From Planctomycetota bacterium (GTDB lineage Bacteria > Planctomycetota > UBA8108), in the NCBI GenBank assembly GCA_016928605.1, contig JAFGKN010000080.1, positions 1 through 6,637 of the forward strand: 6,637 nucleotides of DNA. Reading direction: 5' to 3'. Below are positions 1-4,411 of this stretch, piece by piece. Below the pieces are notes generated by a model. The model saw only the letters and a program-made list of their open reading frames with translations, was not told where the DNA came from and searched no databases. A program made the translations under genes and the position numbers. The first letter of the stretch is position 1. Every line of letters starts with the position of its first letter.

Positions 1-182
1 CCGTAGACGGCGTAGGCTTTGCCGTCGTCGTACTTGAGAAAGCCCTTGATCATGTAGAAGACGAGCAGCGCGCGCATGCCGTAATAGGAGAACCGCTCCC
101 ACATCTCCGCGAAGAAGAGCGTGAAGAGCCCTGTGGGATGCCCGAAGAGGGTCGGGGCGGATGGCTGGCTGCTCGCGGTCAT
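1..182 (-). CDS. POT/PTR-family proton-coupled oligopeptide transporter, N-terminal part only
   Basis: This is the first 60 codons of a gene that continues past the left edge. POT-family proteins are inner-membrane major-facilitator carriers that import di- and tripeptides with protons. The translation from the ATG at 182 gives a short polar head followed by a hydrophobic first helix. It carries the family signature ExxERFxYY as [10 protein letters not shown] at residues 26-35, preceded by [12 protein letters not shown] and followed by MRALLVFYM. This helix-1 motif is characteristic of the family and takes part in proton coupling. The start is fixed: the codon immediately upstream (185-183) is an in-frame TAG. 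A purine-rich AGGGAG lies at 200-195, about 12 bases from the start, which is rather far. The gene follows the oxidoreductase in the same direction after a 199-base gap, so co-transcription is possible but not shown. The peptide substrate class is inferred from the family. Confidence 0.93.
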   Translation of the reverse strand, partial: MTASSQPSAPTLFGHPTGLFTLFFAEMWERFSYYGMRALLVFYMIKGFLKYDDGKAYAVY

Positions 183-381
183 CTACTCTACTCTCTCCCT
201 GAGCATGATCGGCGCGGTCGCGCGGGCCTGCCGTGGGCCCACCATCGCGCGGCCGGCGCGCGGAGCGCCCCGTTTGTAATCCACGGCAGCCGTTTCATCC
301 ACCGTATTCCGGCACCCGTCCGGGCGATCCCCCGCTCCTCGCCGTGAGGCCGGCGGGGGCGGAAGGTCCTCGGCGCTCGAC
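183..381. other. Intergenic gap between oxidoreductase and POT transporter
   Basis: This 199-base gap holds no convincing gene. Read on the minus strand it contains a GC-rich inverted repeat shortly after the oxidoreductase stop (cccccg 329-334 with cgggggc-type sequence 354-359, and an inner cgccg/cggcg pair at 340-344/351-355). It also contains a perfect 9-bp inverted repeat, ctgccgtgg 228-236 with ccacggcag 281-289. Neither is followed by a T-run on the minus strand. I found no -35/-10 pair I would defend. The transporter could have its own promoter here, or be read through from upstream. Confidence 0.5.
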
Positions 382-1671
382 CTACAGCGTCCAGCCGTCG
401 CGCAGCGGGGGGCGGACCAGGTTCTCGACCTCGGGGTGGTTCGTCGACTTCAACCTGGCAGCGTCCCACTGGATCTTCTTGCCGCTGCGGTACGCAACGA
501 GCCCCAGCAGCACGGTCTCGGTGAGAGGGCCCGAGTATCCGAAGTGGCAGAGCGCCTCGCCCTTGCCCTTGCAGGCATCGAGCCACTCCTCGTAATGGCC
601 CTTCGAAGGGGGGATGTAGGGATCGGGGCGCTGGAAGCCCTCGAAGTCCTTCTCGGGAAGCAGGCGGTGATTGTTGTAGTCGGCGATCAGCATCCCCTTC
701 TCACCGACGAAGAGCACTCCGTCGCCCCATTGCGGCAGCTTGCCCTCTTTGAAGTGGGCTGGCCGGAGCCCTCCGTCGTACCACGTCAGCTCCACCGCAG
801 GCAAGGCGCCGCGCGCGGGAAAGCGCCAGGTGGCCTGGAGCTTCATGGCGGCCGTCTCCGGGTGGACGGGAGAGCCGGTCGCCTCGGCGCTCAAGGGGTG
901 TGCGAGCTTGAGCGCCCAGAAGACGAGGTCCATGTAGTGGCAGCCCATGTCCGCCAGCGTCCCGCCGCCGAAGTCCCACCATCGGCGCCAGTTTCCGGGC
1001 AGATACACCGGGTGATAGGGGCGATAGGGAGCCGGGCCGAGCCAGAGGTCGTAGTGGAGGTAGTCGGGGACGGGCGGCGTCTCCTTCGGCCGCTCGCCTC
1101 CTCCCCAGCACTTGCCGCACCAGACGTGGGCTTCGCGGACCTTGCCGATGGCCTCCTTCTCGATGAGCTCCACCACGCGCCGGTAGTTGTCCACGGCGTG
1201 GATCTGCGTGCCGAGCTGCGAGGCTCGCTTGTGCTTCTTCACCGCGTCGGTGACCGCGCGAACCTCGTAGACGGAATGAGCGAGCGGCTTCTCACAGTAG
1301 ATATGCTTGCCGCTCAGGACGGCCGCCAGGCTGGCCACGGCGTGGGTGTGGTCGGGGGTGCTGACGACGATGGCGTCGATGTCCTTGCGCTCGATCAGGC
1401 GCCGGAAGTCATTGTACTTCTCGGCGGCGGGAAAGCGCTTCGCGGCTTCCCCCAGGTATCTGTCGTCGACATCGCAGAGCCCCGCCACGGTCTGGCTGGA
1501 GACGCCACCGAGATTCGCCGCCGCGCGGTTGGCCACGCCGACCACCCCGATCGAGAGCTTCTCGTTGGCCGGATAGGCGCGGAGTATCTCGCCCCGGGCT
1601 CCCAGCAGGATGCCGAAGGTGGTGAGGGTCGTCGTCTTCAGGAAGTCTCGTCGAGTCGGGCTGTGCCTCAC
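382..1671 (-). CDS. Tat-exported Gfo/Idh/MocA-family NAD(P)-dependent oxidoreductase
   Basis: The 429-residue product is a typical full-length member of the Gfo/Idh/MocA family, which oxidises or reduces sugars, cyclitols and related compounds with NAD(P). Residues 1-35 form a twin-arginine signal: RRDFLK at 7-12, then a modest hydrophobic stretch (TLTTFGILLGA). The Rossmann domain starts at about 39 with IGVVGVANRA, followed by LCDVDD at 65-70 and STPDHTH at 104-110. The family motif EKPL is at 127-130, with Lys128. The C-terminal domain has GGGTLADMGCHYMD, giving the conserved Asp241/His245 pair spaced as in inositol dehydrogenase, plus Asp248. I chose the GTG at 1671 because it directly precedes the Tat motif and has GGAGG at 1686-1682. 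The reading frame stays open far upstream, but only as antisense-like shadow of the lipoprotein gene. The dinucleotide loop reads GVANRA where many relatives have GVGGRG or similar. The substrate cannot be told; a GH109-type glycosidase is less likely because the C-terminal motifs fit ordinary dehydrogenase relatives. Confidence 0.93.
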   Translation of the reverse strand: MRHSPTRRDFLKTTTLTTFGILLGARGEILRAYPANEKLSIGVVGVANRAAANLGGVSSQTVAGLCDVDDRYLGEAAKRFPAAEKYNDFRRLIERKDIDAIVVSTPDHTHAVASLAAVLSGKHIYCEKPLAHSVYEVRAVTDAVKKHKRASQLGTQIHAVDNYRRVVELIEKEAIGKVREAHVWCGKCWGGGERPKETPPVPDYLHYDLWLGPAPYRPYHPVYLPGNWRRWWDFGGGTLADMGCHYMDLVFWALKLAHPLSAEATGSPVHPETAAMKLQATWRFPARGALPAVELTWYDGGLRPAHFKEGKLPQWGDGVLFVGEKGMLIADYNNHRLLPEKDFEGFQRPDPYIPPSKGHYEEWLDACKGKGEALCHFGYSGPLTETVLLGLVAYRSGKKIQWDAARLKSTNHPEVENLVRPPLRDGWTL

Positions 1672-1871
1672 GGGTCGGATTCCTCCATCAAGATGTTGCG
1701 GCAGGCGAAGGCAGAAAGCTGGACGTCTCCACTGTAGTCCACGCGGCCCTGCGAATCCACCTCGGAGCAAATCGCCGAGCGATGGCTGCCAATTCCCCCT
1801 CGAGCGAAGGTCGTTCGTCTCCAACCGGCAGGAGTGTGGTAGAGGATGCCGGGGCCGTGCCCCTCGGTCAT
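1668..1871 (-). CDS. Small 67-codon ORF, possible FG-GAP/VCBS-type remnant
   Basis: The ORF starts with the ATG at 1871-1869, which overlaps the lipoprotein stop codon in a TGATG arrangement. It ends with a TGA overlapping the GTG of the oxidoreductase (GTGA), so it fills the space between the two genes exactly. No Shine-Dalgarno precedes it, so translation would depend on reinitiation after the lipoprotein. GC at third codon positions is about 74% by my count, which looks lower than in the neighbouring genes. The product resembles, by eye, one FG-GAP/VCBS repeat: GWRRTTFARGGIGSHRSAIC followed by a worn Asp-rich loop (EVDSQGRVD where functional repeats have DxDxDGxxD). Gly-[ST]-His before the loop is common in such repeats. 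It could be the decayed 3' end of a deleted VCBS protein, a short coupled peptide, or chance coding in a 200-base spacer. There is no signal peptide or membrane segment. Confidence 0.38.
   Translation of the reverse strand: MTEGHGPGILYHTPAGWRRTTFARGGIGSHRSAICSEVDSQGRVDYSGDVQLSAFACRNILMEESDP
1682..1686 (-). promoter_or_regulatory. Shine-Dalgarno GGAGG deciding the GTG start of the oxidoreductase
   Basis: The minus strand reads GGAGG, then ten bases, then GTG. This is the only good ribosome-binding site near the Tat motif and supports a GTG start at 1671 rather than a far-upstream start. The site lies inside the 3' end of the small ORF, so ribosomes finishing that ORF would reach the site and the overlapping start directly. 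Confidence 0.75.
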
Positions 1872-4306
1872 CAGAAGGCGCCGTCGGCGTTCCATCGAGC
1901 GACGAAGACATCCTCCCGGTCGAGATCGCCGCCGGCAGCAACGACCGTCGTCTCGAGATCATCGCCGGGCCCGAAGACCGCCCGTCCGCCGAAGGAGCCC
2001 GCCGCAACGCAGGACTCGTCCTCGAGAGGAGCCGCCGCGATGCCCACGTCGGATTGCGCCGCGCCTCCGGCGCGCGAGGCCCAGACGACCCCGCCATCGG
2101 GATCGTAGCGCGCCAGGAAGATGTCCGAGCCGCCCGCAGCATCGAGAACGACAGGGTTTGCCTCGCCGGCTCCGAAGACGCCGCTCGCGCGGAAGCCGCC
2201 GGTCACGATCGACGATCCGCCGGGGAGCGAGGCCACTCCGCAGGCCTCGTCCTCCTCCGGCCCGCCGGCGGCCCTCGCCCAGAGGACGGAGCCATCGGCC
2301 GCGTAGCGCACGAGGAAGACGTCCTGGCTCGCGCCGCCTGCCAGGCCATCCAGGGTGAGCGGATCGTCCCACCAGGCGTTGAAGGTGACCCGGCGGGCGA
2401 AGTTCCCCGCCGCGAGCAGGCCGCCGTCGGCGCAGGCGGCGAGAGCAGTTCCCTCGGCGAACGCGTCCGGCTGCGCGCCATCATCGCCGCCGTTGCGCGC
2501 CCAGCGCAGGCCTCCGTCGCTGTCGAGGCAGACGAGGAAGAAGTCCCGAGACGCGACGTTGAGGAGGTCGAGGCCAGGCGTCGACTTCTCGATGGCGGCC
2601 ACCGTGCTCCCGAAGAATCCCGTCACCGCGACCGCTCCGCCGGGGAGAGCGGCCACCGACCGCGCCCTGTCGGCGCGCTCCCCGCCGATCCGGACGGCCC
2701 ACCGGAGGAGGCCGTCCAGATCGTAGCGGGCGACGAAGGCGTCGACGTACGATATGGGCTTGCCCGCCTCCAGCGTGGTCTCGCCGGCCTGGCCGGCTCC
2801 GAAGGTCGCGCTCTCCTCGAACCACCCGCAGATCGAGGCGCTGCCATCCTCGTGGAGCGCCACGGCGGTCGCCGCATCGTCCTCGTCGCCCCCAGCGCTC
2901 AAGGCCCACGCGGCGATGCCGTCGGGCCGGAATCGGGCGAGGAAGAGGTCGCGGCTTCCGGCCCGGGCGGTGAGCTGGACCAGCGCCGAGTTTCCGGCGT
3001 CGAACGCGGCCGACTTCTCGAACGAGCCGGCGAGGACGAAGGATCCGTCCGGCTGCGCGGCGATGCCGAGCGCCTCGTCCTCGAGCGACCCTCCGGCGCT
3101 GCGCGCCCAGGCGAGCGATCCATCCTGGTTGTACTTCGCGACGAAGATGTCGGTGAAACCCTTCGAGGCGAGCAGTGTCTCGGCGGCTTCCCCGAGGCCG
3201 AAGACCGCGTCGCCCGAGAAGCTCCCCGCCGCGAGGATGGATCCGTCCGGTAGCGCGGCGATCGCCCTGGCCGCGTCGCGATCGCTGCTGCCCGCGCTCC
3301 GCGCCCAGGCGACGTTGCTCAGAACGAGCTCCTCGCTCGAGACCGCGATCACGGGCGCATTGACTCCATCGGATGCGACGACGATCAGGCGGAACGCGCC
3401 GGGGTTCACGCCGGCGGTGCTGACTCGAGCGGTGAAGGGCGCCGGGCCGGCGACGCGGATGCCGCCCAGGAGGAGCGTCTGGTCGGCGGCGGTGGAGAAG
3501 TCGCCGTCTCCGTCGGCGTACAGCTCCATGTCGACCGGATCCTCGGGGTCCAGGGCCGTGAGCGTCACCGGCAGAACGCCGCCGCGGCTGACCGTCGTGC
3601 CGGCCAGGCCGACGGCGATGTCGACGATCGGCGGCTCGTTGACGCGGTTCACCGTGATGACGACGGACGCCTGGTCCTCCGCTCCGCCCTCGTCCTCGAC
3701 CGTGTAGGTGAAGCCGTCCACCCCCCAGAAGCGGTCGGCGGGTGCGTAGAGCAGCGTCTCGTCGGGAAGGACGGTCACCGTCCCGTGAGAGGCATCGCCG
3801 ACGGCGGCGATGCGGAGAGTGTCTCCATCGACATCGGTGTCGTTCGCCAGGACGTCGATGACCACCGCTGCGTTCTCGTCCGTCGAGGCCTGGTCATCCA
3901 GGGCCGCCGGGGGGTCGTTGACGGGGCTCACCGTCACGAAGACCTGGCCTTCCGCGCGGTTCCCGCGGAAGTCGACGGCGGTGTAGGTGAAGGCGTCATC
4001 GCCGTTGAAGTCGCCGGCGGGGGTGTACGTCACGAGGCCCGTGGGCTCCAGGCGCGCCGTGCCGCTCGCCCCGTCCGTCACCGCGGAGACCGTGAAGATG
4101 TCTCCGTCCGGATCGCTGTCGTTGGCGGTGACGTCGATGCTGACCGGCCGACCCTCATCGGTCGTCGCGTAGTCCGGCCGCGTCACCGGCGGGCGATTGA
4201 GGCCGGCCGGCGCGGGGGATGGCGTACCGCCGCCTCCACCGTCCGAATCGCTGCAGCCCAGGGCGATGGCGAGGAACGAGCAGGCGAAGAACGAGCAGCA
4301 GCGCAT
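1871..4306 (-). CDS. Lipoprotein with Ig/cadherin-like domains and a seven-repeat SBBP beta-propeller
   Basis: The 811-residue product begins with a short lipoprotein signal (MRCCSFFACSFLAIALGC). The likely lipidated Cys is residue 18, followed by SDSDGGGGG, a flexible Gly-rich tether. The lipobox IALGC is slightly unusual. Residues 39-130 and 131-224 are two tandem cadherin-like/Big_9 domains, each with the calcium-site signature ANDxDxDGD (61-69 and 154-162) and a YTP/YAP...F.G.D.FTYT core. Residues 225-331 look like a third beta-sandwich with DGDGDF at 265-270. From Trp334 to the C-terminus there are seven repeats of about 66-74 residues, each with W-A-x-x-x-G-G, a central DGS..AGSF segment and D-x-F-[VL]-[AV]-[RK]-[YF]...DG. 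These fit SBBP repeats and suggest one complete seven-bladed propeller. Such proteins are usually cell-surface or periplasm-facing binding or structural proteins; no catalytic residues are evident. AAGGAG at 4319-4314 lies seven bases before the ATG. The ligand is unknown. Confidence 0.92.
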   Translation of the reverse strand: MRCCSFFACSFLAIALGCSDSDGGGGGTPSPAPAGLNRPPVTRPDYATTDEGRPVSIDVTANDSDPDGDIFTVSAVTDGASGTARLEPTGLVTYTPAGDFNGDDAFTYTAVDFRGNRAEGQVFVTVSPVNDPPAALDDQASTDENAAVVIDVLANDTDVDGDTLRIAAVGDASHGTVTVLPDETLLYAPADRFWGVDGFTYTVEDEGGAEDQASVVITVNRVNEPPIVDIAVGLAGTTVSRGGVLPVTLTALDPEDPVDMELYADGDGDFSTAADQTLLLGGIRVAGPAPFTARVSTAGVNPGAFRLIVVASDGVNAPVIAVSSEELVLSNVAWARSAGSSDRDAARAIAALPDGSILAAGSFSGDAVFGLGEAAETLLASKGFTDIFVAKYNQDGSLAWARSAGGSLEDEALGIAAQPDGSFVLAGSFEKSAAFDAGNSALVQLTARAGSRDLFLARFRPDGIAAWALSAGGDEDDAATAVALHEDGSASICGWFEESATFGAGQAGETTLEAGKPISYVDAFVARYDLDGLLRWAVRIGGERADRARSVAALPGGAVAVTGFFGSTVAAIEKSTPGLDLLNVASRDFFLVCLDSDGGLRWARNGGDDGAQPDAFAEGTALAACADGGLLAAGNFARRVTFNAWWDDPLTLDGLAGGASQDVFLVRYAADGSVLWARAAGGPEEDEACGVASLPGGSSIVTGGFRASGVFGAGEANPVVLDAAGGSDIFLARYDPDGGVVWASRAGGAAQSDVGIAAAPLEDESCVAAGSFGGRAVFGPGDDLETTVVAAGGDLDREDVFVARWNADGAF
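1874..3307 (-). repeat. Seven tandem SBBP (beta-propeller) coding repeats
   Basis: The repeats start at Trp334, 400, 467, 536, 602, 676 and 742 of the lipoprotein, giving unit lengths of 66, 67, 69, 66, 74, 66 and 70 residues. Each unit runs from the WA..GG opening strand to the DxFxxRYxxDG closing strand. Unit 4 lacks the usual FG..G strand and has AAIEKSTPG there. Unit 5 carries an insertion of about eight residues around AQPDAFAEG. The units are diverged at the DNA level, so this is an old protein repeat and not a recent DNA duplication. Confidence 0.85.
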
Positions 4307-4313
4307 GGCGGCT

Positions 4314-4319
4314 CTCCTT
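4314..4319 (-). promoter_or_regulatory. Strong Shine-Dalgarno for the lipoprotein gene
   Basis: The minus strand reads AAGGAG, seven bases, then ATG. The leader just upstream (about 4320-4343) is A-rich, which stands out in this GC-rich region and would keep the start site free of structure. This supports the ATG at 4306 and efficient independent initiation. Confidence 0.75.
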
Positions 4320-4384
4320 TGCAGTTTCTCTTCACGTTTTTCGACCGCGCGAGGGGACCGTCCGCGCGACCTCCAGAATCACCT

Positions 4385-4411
4385 CAATCGGCCGCTATCC
4401 TACTCCGATTG
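4385..4411 (-). terminator. Hairpin-forming inverted repeat directly after the PQQ-propeller stop
   Basis: Perfect 7-bp arms CAATCGG (4411-4405) and CCGATTG (4391-4385) enclose a 13-base loop. The first arm starts at the base after the TGA stop. No U-run follows (AGGTGATT), so it is not a standard Rho-independent terminator. It could act as an intercistronic hairpin that protects or partly uncouples the upstream mRNA, or it could be chance. Confidence 0.3.

Noticed and set aside
329..359. GC-rich inverted repeat after the oxidoreductase as a Rho-independent terminator
   Set aside because: The stem is interrupted and no T-run follows on the minus strand. In such GC-rich sequence this pairing is easily due to chance.
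183..381. Short open frames in the gap (plus strand from 138 and 233, minus strand from 586)
   Set aside because: They run into the neighbouring genes on either strand, lack good ribosome-binding sites and show no recognisable protein features.
436..1737. Long plus-strand open frame opposite the oxidoreductase
   Set aside because: It is the antisense shadow of a clearly recognisable GC-rich gene, with a Val/Ala/Arg/Leu/Gly-rich translation and no family motif.
1668..1895. Longer version of the small ORF starting at 1895
   Set aside because: The extra residues (MERRRRLL) lie in the 3' end of the lipoprotein gene and have no ribosome-binding site. The ATG at 1871 in the TGATG overlap is more natural.
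1672..2142. N-terminal extension of the oxidoreductase to the upstream ATG
   Set aside because: The extension is Arg/Ser/Pro-rich shadow of the lipoprotein gene and would bury the Tat signal. The GTG at 1671 with GGAGG fits far better.
1610..3253. Plus-strand open frame of about 547 codons
   Set aside because: It lies opposite the SBBP repeats and the 3' spacer. The translation is Arg/Glu/Gly/Ala-rich without domains, as expected for antisense of a high-GC3 gene.
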